64,000 nt of DNA from Siccibacter turicensis LMG 23730 (lineage in GTDB: Bacteria; Pseudomonadota; Gammaproteobacteria; Enterobacterales; Enterobacteriaceae): positions 248,001 through 312,000 of the forward strand of contig NZ_AWFZ01000017.1 in the NCBI RefSeq assembly GCF_000463155.2. The letters are read 5' to 3'. This document shows, one piece after another, positions 48,162 through 55,748 of this stretch. The notes below the pieces were generated by a model. The model saw only the letters and a list, made by a program, of their open reading frames with translations, was not told where the DNA came from and made no database searches. The number at the start of each line of letters is the position of its first letter. The first letter of the stretch is position 1. The translations under genes and the position numbers were made by a program.

Positions 48162-48985
48162 TCGCCAGCCTCATTCGCACCAACAAACAGAGGGGATTTC
48201 AGAATCAACTCTGCTGCCACCTTCTGGCTTGCAGCTGCGGCACCGACGCTACGCGGCGCACTGATTTTTACCGACTCGAAACCAGCATAGAGATAATGCA
48301 CGGCATCGAGATCAGCATTCGAAGCAACCACCGGCACGCCCTTTGCAGCCAGCTTTTTCAGCCTACGAGAAAGCCGACCATGATCGATATGGTCAAACCC
48401 GCTCGAATGATATGCGGTGAAGTTCTCTGAATCGGTGAGATAAGGCGGATCGCAATAAACCACATCGCCGGCACGTACCATGTCCAGCGTTGCAGAATAC
48501 CCGGCACAGATGAAAGTGGCGCGCCTGGCTTTCTCAGCAAATGCCTTTATCTCAGCCTCAGGGAAATACGGGCGCTTGTATTTACCGTAAGGCGCATTGA
48601 ATCCACCCGATTTGTTATACCGGCAAAGCCCATTAAAGCAGTGGCGATTAAGATACAAAAACAACGCCGGACGCCAATCCGGATCATCATCATGATTGAA
48701 AGCATGACGGCTATCATAGTAACCGTCGGCGCTGTTAAATGTTTCGAACAAATGCCTTGCACGGCTAATCAGGGCATCAGCGTCGGCTGCTACTGCCTCA
48801 TAAAAGGCGATCAGGTCTGGATTCACATCCGCTACCAGATACTCGTCATATTCTGCGTTAAGCATGACGGAGCAGGAACCGGCGAAAGGCTCAACCAGAC
48901 GCTTACCTTTCGGTAGGTGCGGAAGCAGCTGCGGCATAAGGCGGGCTTTGCTACCAACCCATTTAAGCGGGGATTTTACTGCCAC
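48158..48985 (-). CDS. DNA adenine methyltransferase (Dam type)
   Basis: A 275-residue class D12/alpha N6-adenine methylase. The AdoMet motif is VEPFAGSCSV (about 31-40) and the catalytic motif DPPY is at 179-182; LKWVGSKARLMPQLLPHLP is the family N-terminus. GATC specificity is expected but not proven. The start is GTG at 48985 overlapping the preceding gene. It is co-transcribed with A. Confidence 0.92.
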   Translation of the reverse strand: MAVKSPLKWVGSKARLMPQLLPHLPKGKRLVEPFAGSCSVMLNAEYDEYLVADVNPDLIAFYEAVAADADALISRARHLFETFNSADGYYDSRHAFNHDDDPDWRPALFLYLNRHCFNGLCRYNKSGGFNAPYGKYKRPYFPEAEIKAFAEKARRATFICAGYSATLDMVRAGDVVYCDPPYLTDSENFTAYHSSGFDHIDHGRLSRRLKKLAAKGVPVVASNADLDAVHYLYAGFESVKISAPRSVGAAAASQKVAAELILKSPLFVGANEAGE

Positions 48986-49212
48986 GCAGCACCGCCTTTA
49001 CTCGCGATCGCAGACGCTTCAGCACGGATTAATTCCACTATCTCCGCAGCGCTCAATCCATCATTCGCAGCATGTGCCGCAAGCTTATCAAGGCGAAGCG
49101 AACACAGGTCAGCAGCTGCGGCCTTACCTTCCTGCGTGGCTTTGGTGAGCATTTCTGACAGGTCTTTCATCGGTGCCGGGGACGTGTCAACAAACATGCG
49201 TTTAGGTGTCAT
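48976..49212 (-). CDS. DUF2732-like early phage protein
   Basis: A 78-residue protein (MTPKRMFVDTSPAPMKDLSEML..., with LRLDKLAAHAANDGLSAAEIVELIR) resembling small early proteins of P2-like phages annotated DUF2732. Function unknown. GGAG lies upstream; it overlaps Dam by 10 bp. Confidence 0.7.
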   Translation of the reverse strand: MTPKRMFVDTSPAPMKDLSEMLTKATQEGKAAAADLCSLRLDKLAAHAANDGLSAAEIVELIRAEASAIASKGGAAWQ

Positions 49213-49280
49213 ATAGATTTCTCCAGGGCAATAGAATCCCCGGCCACGTAAGGTGTGGCCTGAAAATTCAGATGGTTTGA

Positions 49281-49682
49281 TTAGTGGAAAGAAGGTTTTT
49301 TGATTACTGCGGAATAGTTAGGCGCAGGCGTCTGGTGTAGCTCATAGGTTGCGCGCCACCACTCGTGGATTAGCGCTTTAATCTCACCAACACCCAGTGC
49401 GCCCGCCACGTAATAATTGCTGCGAAGTCCTGCCAGCGCCTCAACTTGCGTGGCGTCGCTTTCTGCTTCACGGTAGACGCAGCACCAGTACGCAGCATTG
49501 ATTGCCAGCCAGTGGCGGGGATTGGTGAGGTGCTCTGTATCGTTGAAGAAAAACGGATGCAGAATCACACGTCCGCCTTTAACAGTATTTTTGCTGGTGA
49601 AAGCCTCCGCATAATTCACAGGGACAAGCCAGGCCGAAAACTCCTGCGCCAGCGTTGTGCTGTTTACTGAAATGATGCTCAT
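49281..49682 (-). CDS. Early phage protein, unknown
   Basis: A 133-residue protein rich in Trp and His (HWLAINAAYWCCVYREAE; IKALIHEWWRATYELHQTP). I do not recognise it. AAAGGAG precedes the ATG, which starts directly after the previous stop. It lies in the early operon between cII and A. Confidence 0.65.
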   Translation of the reverse strand: MSIISVNSTTLAQEFSAWLVPVNYAEAFTSKNTVKGGRVILHPFFFNDTEHLTNPRHWLAINAAYWCCVYREAESDATQVEALAGLRSNYYVAGALGVGEIKALIHEWWRATYELHQTPAPNYSAVIKKPSFH

Positions 49683-50093
49683 TTAAAGCTCCTTTAACTT
49701 TTCGCGTTGTTCAATGGCGTACAGAATTTCAGGGGCGATGATCATTTTCACCCCCCGCCCGACATGGACTTTTTTAACTTCAGGTCGGTTGGCTGTTCTT
49801 CGGGAAAAATCGCTATCGCGCAGTGATCCGAAACCCTCAAGCGTCAGGCGCGCCCGCGAAATACCCTGGCGTAGCTGGATCATGGCGCGGTAATCCAGAC
49901 GCTCGAAAAGCTCAGCCCAGCAACAATTGCTCAGATGCGCTTTAAAGACCCCTGCTCCCGAATTAACAGCGGCGGCATGAAGTACCACGCCACGCCATTC
50001 CGGGCTTAATTTATTCCACCAGTCAGCGGCCTCGCTGCGGTTGCTGAAGTGCTGGCGGCGTATACGTGATAACCAGACTTCGTTACTGGCCAT
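49683..50093 (-). CDS. Early phage protein, unknown
   Basis: A 136-residue basic protein (WWNKLSPEWRGVVLHAAAV; RQGISRARLTLEGFGSLRDSDFSRR). Family not recognised; similar proteins occur in 186-like early regions in my recollection. ATG at 50093 with AGGTGG upstream was chosen over the GTG three codons earlier. Confidence 0.65.
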   Translation of the reverse strand: MASNEVWLSRIRRQHFSNRSEAADWWNKLSPEWRGVVLHAAAVNSGAGVFKAHLSNCCWAELFERLDYRAMIQLRQGISRARLTLEGFGSLRDSDFSRRTANRPEVKKVHVGRGVKMIIAPEILYAIEQREKLKEL

Positions 50094-50310
50094 GACGCCC
50101 ACCTACTGAGCCGCATAAACGACGCGCACCGGTAGTTAGAAAGCGAATCACCGCCCAGGTGCGCATTTTCACCGGCTCGCGAGCATTGAACTTGTATTGA
50201 TGGCCGGGGTTCATACGCTGGCCGTTCGGCAATTCAAGCCAGCCAGTTGAACCACTGGCGAGCTGCTTTGATGGTGATTGTTTTTTCAGATAACAAACAA
50301 AGGCTTTCAT
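50083..50310 (-). CDS. Possible Fil-like early protein
   Basis: A 75-residue basic protein (MKAFVCYLKKQSPSKQLASG, then GWLELPNGQRMNPGHQYKF). The KKQSPS start and the position after cII recall the filamentation (Fil) proteins of 186-like phages, which interfere with host division. This is a weak match from memory. It overlaps the next gene by 11 bp. Confidence 0.5.
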   Translation of the reverse strand: MKAFVCYLKKQSPSKQLASGSTGWLELPNGQRMNPGHQYKFNAREPVKMRTWAVIRFLTTGARRLCGSVGGRHGQ

Positions 50311-50320
50311 AAACTTCTCC

Positions 50321-50824
50321 TTAAATCAGGCCGGTGGCGCTAGTCGTGACGAGATCAACCGCAGCCGCCAAAATTGGGGCTGACTGAAAACGGTTTTCTA
50401 CGGAATAGACGATTAAGGACAAGCTGCGTATCGCATCGCTGGCACGGTCAAGAATTTGATTGCGGCGCGCAGCAGTCATTCGCTCTGCTGACACTGCCTC
50501 ACCAGCTATGACACCAACGCTGGCCGCGGCCGTCAGCGCACAAAATTGCATATTTTCTGCTGTTGCATTATTAACCGGAACTGACGGCTGACAATTCAAC
50601 TGGCGAAGAAGACCATCAAGAATGCGGGGGTCTTCAGTAAGATCGACAATCTCTATCAGTTCCATAAGTGTGAGCTGATGGGCTTGATCAGGATTCAGTT
50701 TGCAGCGCAAGACAGCGGGCCGCATCCCAATCTTCTTAGCCAGTTGCTCGACGTTATGCGCACTAGCAAATGCACGGCAAGCCCCATCAAGGTAGTTATG
50801 TATGGATACCTTGTAATCGTACAT
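50321..50824 (-). CDS. CII-like establishment regulator
   Basis: A 167-residue protein with the 186 CII-type N-terminal helix-turn-helix (VEQLAKKIGMRPAVLRCKLN, about 26-45) and a helical C-terminal part rich in Ala. In 186-like phages CII activates establishment transcription of cI. It is the second gene of the early operon, after cox. Confidence 0.8.
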   Translation of the reverse strand: MYDYKVSIHNYLDGACRAFASAHNVEQLAKKIGMRPAVLRCKLNPDQAHQLTLMELIEIVDLTEDPRILDGLLRQLNCQPSVPVNNATAENMQFCALTAAASVGVIAGEAVSAERMTAARRNQILDRASDAIRSLSLIVYSVENRFQSAPILAAAVDLVTTSATGLI

Positions 50825-50854
50825 GATTCGCGGATTCCTAATTGATAGGGTCTT

Positions 50855-51076
50855 TTACGCCTGGAGCGAAATACGGCATTCGCTCAATGCTTCGATGGTG
50901 AGGGCCGCCATGTTGATTTCTACACGGCCACGGGGCATGTCGCCTTTTGCACGAATAGGCAAACGCCCATCACGAATCATGTCGCGGGCAGTACCTTTAG
51001 CCGTACCAGTTAGGCGGCAGTACTCTTCGAGAGGTAAGTAAGGGGTGGGGATGGTGATTGTAATGTTAGGTCGCAT
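50855..51076 (-). CDS. Cox/Apl-like excisionase and repressor
   Basis: A 73-residue DNA-binding protein: PLEEYCRLTGTAKGTARDMIRDGRLPI is the winged-helix/helix-turn-helix pattern of P2 Cox and 186 Apl, which direct excision and repress the lysogenic promoter. It is the first gene of the early operon, divergent from cI. Confidence 0.82.
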   Translation of the reverse strand: MRPNITITIPTPYLPLEEYCRLTGTAKGTARDMIRDGRLPIRAKGDMPRGRVEINMAALTIEALSECRISLQA

Positions 51077-51218
51077 ACGTCAAAATCCTCTTTTCATCTG
51101 AACTCGGCAAAGTTCAGTAACTTTCGCTTTTTGAAAACTACAAGGGCAAGGCTACTTTTCATAATGAAAATTGTCAATGCAGACTTTTCATTTTGGGAAT
51201 GGATTTGCATGATGGGAT
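51077..51218. promoter_or_regulatory. Lysis-lysogeny switch region between cox and cI
   Basis: This 142-bp region carries two kinds of dyad. TGAACT-N6-AGTTCA is perfect at 51099-51116. TTTTCAT-A-ATGAAAA is a perfect 15-bp palindrome at 51156-51170. The half-site CTTTTCAT occurs three times in the same direction (51090, 51155, 51184). These are the likely CI and Cox operators over divergent promoters. Confidence 0.65.
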
Positions 51219-51800
51219 ATGCTGAAAATCGACTTTGATGGGGAAAGCGCTCCGGTACTGGATAGGATTCTTGAGGCTTATGGCTTTACGTCCAAACTGG
51301 CTTTAGCGCAGCATTTTAATCTTGCCGCAAGTAGCCTTTCAGGCAGATACCGTCGTGGTGGGTTCCCTGCTGATTTAGTTGTTCAATGCATGGCAGAAAC
51401 AGGGGTTTCATTAGAATGGCTAGCTACTGGCTCAGGAAGAAAGTTTGATAATGACGAGCTGGACATTCTCAAGTTGCCTCGGCAGAAGCTAGTGGATGGA
51501 CAGCTTTATGATTCTGGCTATGCAATGCTCGATAAGGTGTTTTTCCGGGCAGGCATTCCCCTACCGTCTGACCCATTTTGTCTTTTAGATGAGAGCGCGC
51601 AGTATATAATCGATCGCAAGTACGCTGAAATATTCGATGGCGAATGGTTAGTTAATATAGAAGGTAAAATCAGTGTTCGTACATTGGTACGAATACCTAT
51701 AAGAAAAGTTCGTATCAGTGGTGTAGGAATGGCATTCGACTGCGCATTAGATGATATTGAAGTTATCGGAAGAATTGTTTTAAAAATAACAAACCAATAA
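51219..51800 (+). CDS. CI prophage repressor (186-like)
   Basis: A 193-residue repressor. The N-terminal half (AYGFTSKLALAQHFNLAASSLSGRYRRGGFP) has the helix-turn-helix of the 186 CI family and continues into LVVQCMAETGVSLEWLATGSG. The C-terminal half is the oligomerisation domain without a self-cleavage site that I can see, so induction would need an antirepressor rather than RecA cleavage. It heads the lysogeny operon. Confidence 0.85.
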   Translation: MLKIDFDGESAPVLDRILEAYGFTSKLALAQHFNLAASSLSGRYRRGGFPADLVVQCMAETGVSLEWLATGSGRKFDNDELDILKLPRQKLVDGQLYDSGYAMLDKVFFRAGIPLPSDPFCLLDESAQYIIDRKYAEIFDGEWLVNIEGKISVRTLVRIPIRKVRISGVGMAFDCALDDIEVIGRIVLKITNQ

Positions 51801-51809
51801 GGACATGAT

Positions 51810-52361
51810 ATGCTTGATTATAAAAAGGCTACAACACAGCAATTAAAAGAAGAATACAAGCGTTTAGCTGCCGTTGTTTCTGACACACCTTTTGCTACTA
51901 AAAAAGAGTTTTATCACCTGCCGTCGATTTTAAATGAAGGCGAACAACCCATTGCTATTGCAAGTGGAGCTATGGATGGCAATACATGGTTAATCACTCT
52001 GACAAATCAGAGGGTGATATTTTTAGATAAAGGAATGTTATTTGGTGTCAAGCAGGTTGATGTTAACCTACGCAATATTGTTAGCGTTGGTGGAAAGACG
52101 GGCCTTTTACTTGGTGAAATAATTATTTCTACAAGCGGCCAGAATTATACAATCAAAAATGTTATGAAAGGCGCGGTAATACCTTTTACAAATTTAATAA
52201 ATGCTACCCGAAATAAAAAAGAAGATGAAAGCAAAAATTCATCTGCATCTAATGATTCAGACATAATTTCGCAGATTGAACGAATCGCCGCACTTAAGGA
52301 AAAGGGCATACTTAGCGAAGAAGAATTTCAACAACAAAAGCAACGCATTCTTAATCAATAA
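51810..52361 (+). CDS. PH-domain plus SHOCT protein, prophage cargo
   Basis: A 183-residue protein. Residues about 30-125 form a bacterial PH-like domain (GEQPIAIASGAMDGNTWLIT, LTNQRVIFLDKG, then beta strands). A Ser/Lys/Asn-rich linker leads to a C-terminal SHOCT helix pair (IERIAALKEKGILSEEEFQQ). AAGGA precedes the ATG. It is 9 bp after cI and 2 bp before int, so it is expressed in the lysogen. SHOCT and PH pairs are common in membrane-linked or defence proteins; the function here is unknown. Confidence 0.75.
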   Translation: MLDYKKATTQQLKEEYKRLAAVVSDTPFATKKEFYHLPSILNEGEQPIAIASGAMDGNTWLITLTNQRVIFLDKGMLFGVKQVDVNLRNIVSVGGKTGLLLGEIIISTSGQNYTIKNVMKGAVIPFTNLINATRNKKEDESKNSSASNDSDIISQIERIAALKEKGILSEEEFQQQKQRILNQ

Positions 52362-52363
52362 AC

Positions 52364-53395
52364 ATGTCTATCCGCAAACAACCTGATGGAAAATGGCTGC
52401 TCGATTTCTACCCCGAAGGGAAACCCAAGGGGAAGCCTAGTAAGCGTATTCGTAAGACATTCTCAACAAAGGGCGAGGCTCTGGCTTATCAGAATCACAT
52501 CCTTGAAAACATACATGTTAAACCTTGGCTGAATGGCAAAGAAGACAGGCGATCTCTACGCGATTTGGTGGGGCAGTGGTTCGATGAACACGGCTTAACC
52601 CTGGATGATGGCGAAAAACGCAAGGGGGCGATGTTATTTGCTTGTGAAAGTATGGGTGAGCCGCTGGCGCATGAGTTTGACGCAACCATGTTCTCTCTGT
52701 ACCGCAAAAAAAGATTATCCGGCGAGATCATCAGAACTTCCCGTGTGCAGCAGGTCTCTCCACGGACAATGAATCTTGAGCTTGCTTATTTCCGTGCCGT
52801 ATTTAACGAGCTGAAGCGTTTAGGTCACTGGAAATCAGATAATCCGCTGGCCGGTGTTCGTCCCTTCAAATCTGAAGAGGCTGAACTGGCATACCTAGAA
52901 AATGAAGAAATTACCCGACTTTTAGACGAATGTTTAAAAAGTCGTAACGAGAGTGTCTACTGGGTCGCTTGTCTGTGCCTAGCGACTGGTGCGAGATGGG
53001 ATGAGGCTGAATCAGTCACAACAAAACAAATTAAAAATTTAAAGGTCAGCTATTTTAAAACTAAAGGAAATCGAAATAGGACTGTACCTATCAGCAAAGC
53101 CTTCTGTGATGCCCTACCTAAACCAGAGAGGCCGGGGCGTTACTTTAAATCCTGTTACTCAGCTTTTCGCAAAGCTGTAGAACGGGCAGACCTTAATTTG
53201 CCAAACGGCCAACTTTCACATGTTTTGCGCCATACTTTTGCAAGCCATTTTATGATGAAAGGTGGCAATATCCTTGTTTTACAGAGGATTCTAGGTCATA
53301 CGGATATAAAAATGACTATGCGTTATGCTCATTTTGCTCCGGATCATTTAGAAGAAGCCACACGTCTAAATCCACTAGGTGAGATATATGCTTAA
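52364..53395 (+). CDS. int: Prophage 1 tyrosine integrase
   Basis: A 343-residue tyrosine recombinase that acts at ileX. Catalytic residues are in place: Arg211 (ATGARWDEA), His286-x-x-Arg289 (HVLRHTFASH), His312 (LGHTD) and Tyr321 (MRYAHF). An N-terminal arm-binding domain (RKQPDGKWLLDFYPEGKPKG) precedes a SAM-like core-binding domain. It is co-transcribed with cI as in phage 186, and attR lies about 0.8 kb downstream. Confidence 0.95.
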   Translation: MSIRKQPDGKWLLDFYPEGKPKGKPSKRIRKTFSTKGEALAYQNHILENIHVKPWLNGKEDRRSLRDLVGQWFDEHGLTLDDGEKRKGAMLFACESMGEPLAHEFDATMFSLYRKKRLSGEIIRTSRVQQVSPRTMNLELAYFRAVFNELKRLGHWKSDNPLAGVRPFKSEEAELAYLENEEITRLLDECLKSRNESVYWVACLCLATGARWDEAESVTTKQIKNLKVSYFKTKGNRNRTVPISKAFCDALPKPERPGRYFKSCYSAFRKAVERADLNLPNGQLSHVLRHTFASHFMMKGGNILVLQRILGHTDIKMTMRYAHFAPDHLEEATRLNPLGEIYA

Positions 53396-54104
53396 AAAAA
53401 TTTCCGCTGTTATTCTCATTTTTTTGATTTTAGCTTTTATAATCACCCCCAGTTATTTATATTGGGATACCTTCCATCAATATGGCCTTTCATCTAAAAA
53501 TCAAGACTGGTCAAATTTTGGATCGTTTTTCGGCGGATTCTATAGTGCTGCATTTGGGCTAATAAGTATTTTTGTTTTGTGCTTAACCCTTTACCTCACT
53601 CTCGACTACAACAGAAAACAGTTGAATCAGTTAAAAGGTGATTCAATTAAAAATTTACTTGTTCATCATATAAACTCTCTAAATGAAAAAATGAACAGTC
53701 GAGATAACAAATATTACTCACCGAACAATGGAAACTTTATAACTGTAAATGAAAATTACTACGTCACGGCTTTACAAAAAAGATTTCAGATCAATATAAA
53801 CATTGACAAGCATAACAATGCTGATTGGCGCTTTGACCCTATCAAAACAACACGTGAAGTCTTAAAAGATACAAGAATATCTTATCCAGAGGAATTTTCG
53901 GTTATATTAAATATTTTAGACATCATTAAATCTATAAAGGACGAAGAACTGCGCACCGAAGCTATCAATTTATTCTGTTCTTTGACATATAGAAATAGAA
54001 CGTTCTGGTTACTGTCATATGCTTTTTTTAACAACGATGAAGCAAAAAAATGTCTGATAAAGTATCCGGGGTTATATGTGCTTGCCGAAGGATTAAAGCC
54101 TTAG
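53388..54104 (+). CDS. PutAbiC-like membrane protein, putative phage exclusion
   Basis: A 238-residue, AT-rich gene. Two N-terminal helices (about 5-25 and 46-72) flank WSNFGSFFGGFYSAAFGLIS, close to the W-x-x-FG-x-F-x-GG signature of putative phage abortive-infection (PutAbiC) proteins; the rest is cytosolic (residues 75-238). ATG at 53388 overlaps the int stop (ATGCTTAA) with AGGTGAG upstream. It is last in the lysogeny operon, next to attR, a usual place for cargo genes. Antiphage activity is inferred. Confidence 0.68.
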   Translation: MLKKISAVILIFLILAFIITPSYLYWDTFHQYGLSSKNQDWSNFGSFFGGFYSAAFGLISIFVLCLTLYLTLDYNRKQLNQLKGDSIKNLLVHHINSLNEKMNSRDNKYYSPNNGNFITVNENYYVTALQKRFQININIDKHNNADWRFDPIKTTREVLKDTRISYPEEFSVILNILDIIKSIKDEELRTEAINLFCSLTYRNRTFWLLSYAFFNNDEAKKCLIKYPGLYVLAEGLKP

Positions 54105-54112
54105 CGATAAAG

Positions 54113-54133
54113 TGTCCCCTTTTTGCCCCCTCA
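54113..54133 (+). repeat. Right copy of the 21-bp terminal direct repeat
   Basis: TGTCCCC-TTTTT-GCCCCCTCA, 20 of 21 identical to 24496-24516. A further pair of GTAACTCATTG repeats (54173 and 54192) lies between it and attR. Possible integrase arm sites. Confidence 0.55.
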
Positions 54134-54225
54134 GGACTCAAACATGCAATAACCTTCACCAACATTCAAACCGTAACTCATTGTTTTTAATGTAACTCAT
54201 TGATTTATAATGACGGGGCAGCGTT

Positions 54226-54279
54226 CTCATAATCGCTTGGTCGCTGGTTCAAACCCAGCAGGGGCCACCAAATTTCCCT
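54226..54279 (+). repeat. attR of prophage 1
   Basis: Exact 54-bp copy of attL, containing the ileX 3' half from the anticodon loop to CCA plus 9 bases, without the 5' half of the tRNA. Confidence 0.93.
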
Positions 54280-54439
54280 ATATCTATCATGAACTTAGCA
54301 TAACCCCTTAAGCTTTTTCCTCTTTAGCCAAGTAGCAAGTGTCGCAGCACTCATGATTACTTGTGGAAAGTCCCGAACTTTTTTCTACTTAGCAACACGT
54401 TGCAGATGAAAGTATGATTACTAGAATCAGGAGGCAATG

Positions 54440-55300
54440 ATGGCTGACCCTATATCAACTGCGTTAACATACCTTTCTAATTTGGTTTCTTTCAAAGCTC
54501 CCTTAAGACTCCTAATAATTTCTTGCGCAATTATATGCAGTTGGGTTTTTGTTGAGCCTGAGCTTAAACCTTTTAAAATTCCTAATGAGTTATCGATTAC
54601 ATTAATAACCATTATAGGGTTTTCAATTGGAGCACTACTATCTTCTATACTTTTTAGCTTATTTGAGTTTATCATGAGCGCTATTAGAACGAGGCGTAAA
54701 AAACAGCAAGAAGCATTAAAAAAATTAAAATTAGATGAAGCGAGAATTAAGCACCAAGTTGAAATGGTAGAATTATTCAAGAAGAGTTTTGATTCCTATC
54801 CTTATGACGCAAAGAAAATATTACTATCTTTAAAAAAAGCCGGCACCACAATACGAATTCATGAAACTACTGTAAGTGACTTGAACAAAGCATTCGTAGG
54901 TCTTTGTGACAATGAAATTATTATCAGACGACATAAAATAGATAAAACATCCTTCTTCTGTGAAATAAATCCAATTTATAAAGAATGTATTGATAGTTTA
55001 TTTGATTTCAAACACCGCTCTGACATTGAAGAGCTTTTCACCTCAGAACCCAAAGGGCTAATGACATTACTGAAAAAATTTCAGGATAACCAGAAACCAG
55101 AAGATTATGTTTTTAACATTTCAAGCGTAACTTATAACAATAGATATAACTATAGCCCTGTCATATTATTTGAATCCTTTGCTGAGGGGGAATATATAGA
55201 AGGTTGTAATTTGAATTTTTATATAAATGAGCATTACCATCCTCTTGTATGCGAAAAACTAAACAAAAATGTGAGGGAAAATGTACTAGGTCGTCATTAA
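54440..55300 (+). CDS. SieB-like membrane protein
   Basis: A 286-residue, AT-rich gene just outside attR. Two N-terminal helices (about 26-44 and 54-78) lead to a basic, helical stretch (RTRRKKQQEALKKLKLDEAR) and a soluble C-terminal domain. The layout MADPISTALTYLSNLVSFKAP-helix-helix recalls superinfection exclusion protein B (SieB), though it is longer. AGGAGG is 5 nt before ATG 54440. It may be left from an earlier element at the same tRNA. Confidence 0.55.
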   Translation: MADPISTALTYLSNLVSFKAPLRLLIISCAIICSWVFVEPELKPFKIPNELSITLITIIGFSIGALLSSILFSLFEFIMSAIRTRRKKQQEALKKLKLDEARIKHQVEMVELFKKSFDSYPYDAKKILLSLKKAGTTIRIHETTVSDLNKAFVGLCDNEIIIRRHKIDKTSFFCEINPIYKECIDSLFDFKHRSDIEELFTSEPKGLMTLLKKFQDNQKPEDYVFNISSVTYNNRYNYSPVILFESFAEGEYIEGCNLNFYINEHYHPLVCEKLNKNVRENVLGRH

Positions 55301-55345
55301 ATCAGGAGAATATTAAAGGTTTAAACGAAACCTCTATAGAATCAT

Positions 55346-55375
55346 AAAAGGTCATTCACACTCAAGACCTTTTTA
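55346..55375 (+). terminator. Terminator after the SieB-like gene
   Basis: AAAAGGTC-N12-GACCTTTT with a following T-run, 45 bp after the stop. Confidence 0.8.
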
Positions 55376-55748
55376 TTGCGAAAAGATGGCGTGACGCCAT
55401 TCTGATTACGTAACGCCAGGCTTTTGTGCAATATCGAAACGCGTAACGATAACTATCCCGAACCCACTGTGATTTTCTGCGCATATTACTTTACGATTTA
55501 AAGACCGGCTTATGCATAATGCTTTGTATTTTCAGAGCTAACATAAGCTACACACCTGTCATTACGCCCCTTTTTATTGCATAAGAATTGCGCTTTCCTC
55601 CTGCTTTTTACGCACCACATGAATGAAACGCCAAACATAATCAGCCACTCAAATCATGGTTAATTTGCGTCAATCAAATATTACATTTACACAGATTAAT
55701 GCGTTGTAGGGTTAATGGACTGTCACACACTTACAAGGAGTTACCCAC
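55376..55748 (+). promoter_or_regulatory. Non-coding leader and promoter region of the hcp cassette
   Basis: About 370 bp without a gene. It is AT-rich and must carry the hcp promoter. A perfect dyad TGGCGT-G-ACGCCA lies at 55387-55399. ACAAGGAG provides a strong ribosome site at 55733-55740. Confidence 0.5.

Larger units (their letters stand above)
24382..54279. mobile_element. Complete P2-type prophage (HP1/K139-like morphogenesis, 186-like control) in ileX
   Basis: The element is about 29.84 kb and bounded by 54-bp identical repeats that contain the 3' half of ileX. From the left it holds a membrane protein and an SOS-box gene, then the minus-strand spike-to-scaffold late genes, the plus-strand terminase-portal-activator group, a second SOS-box gene, replication (A, Dam), early genes, cII and cox, and the plus-strand cI-PH/SHOCT-int-abi lysogeny operon. 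All essential myophage modules are visible with no broken frame, so it may be inducible. Confidence 0.92.

Noticed and set aside
51219-51800. CI as a RecA-cleavable LexA-type repressor
   Set aside because: I see no Ala-Gly cleavage site or Ser/Lys protease signature; the protein looks like the 186 CI type.
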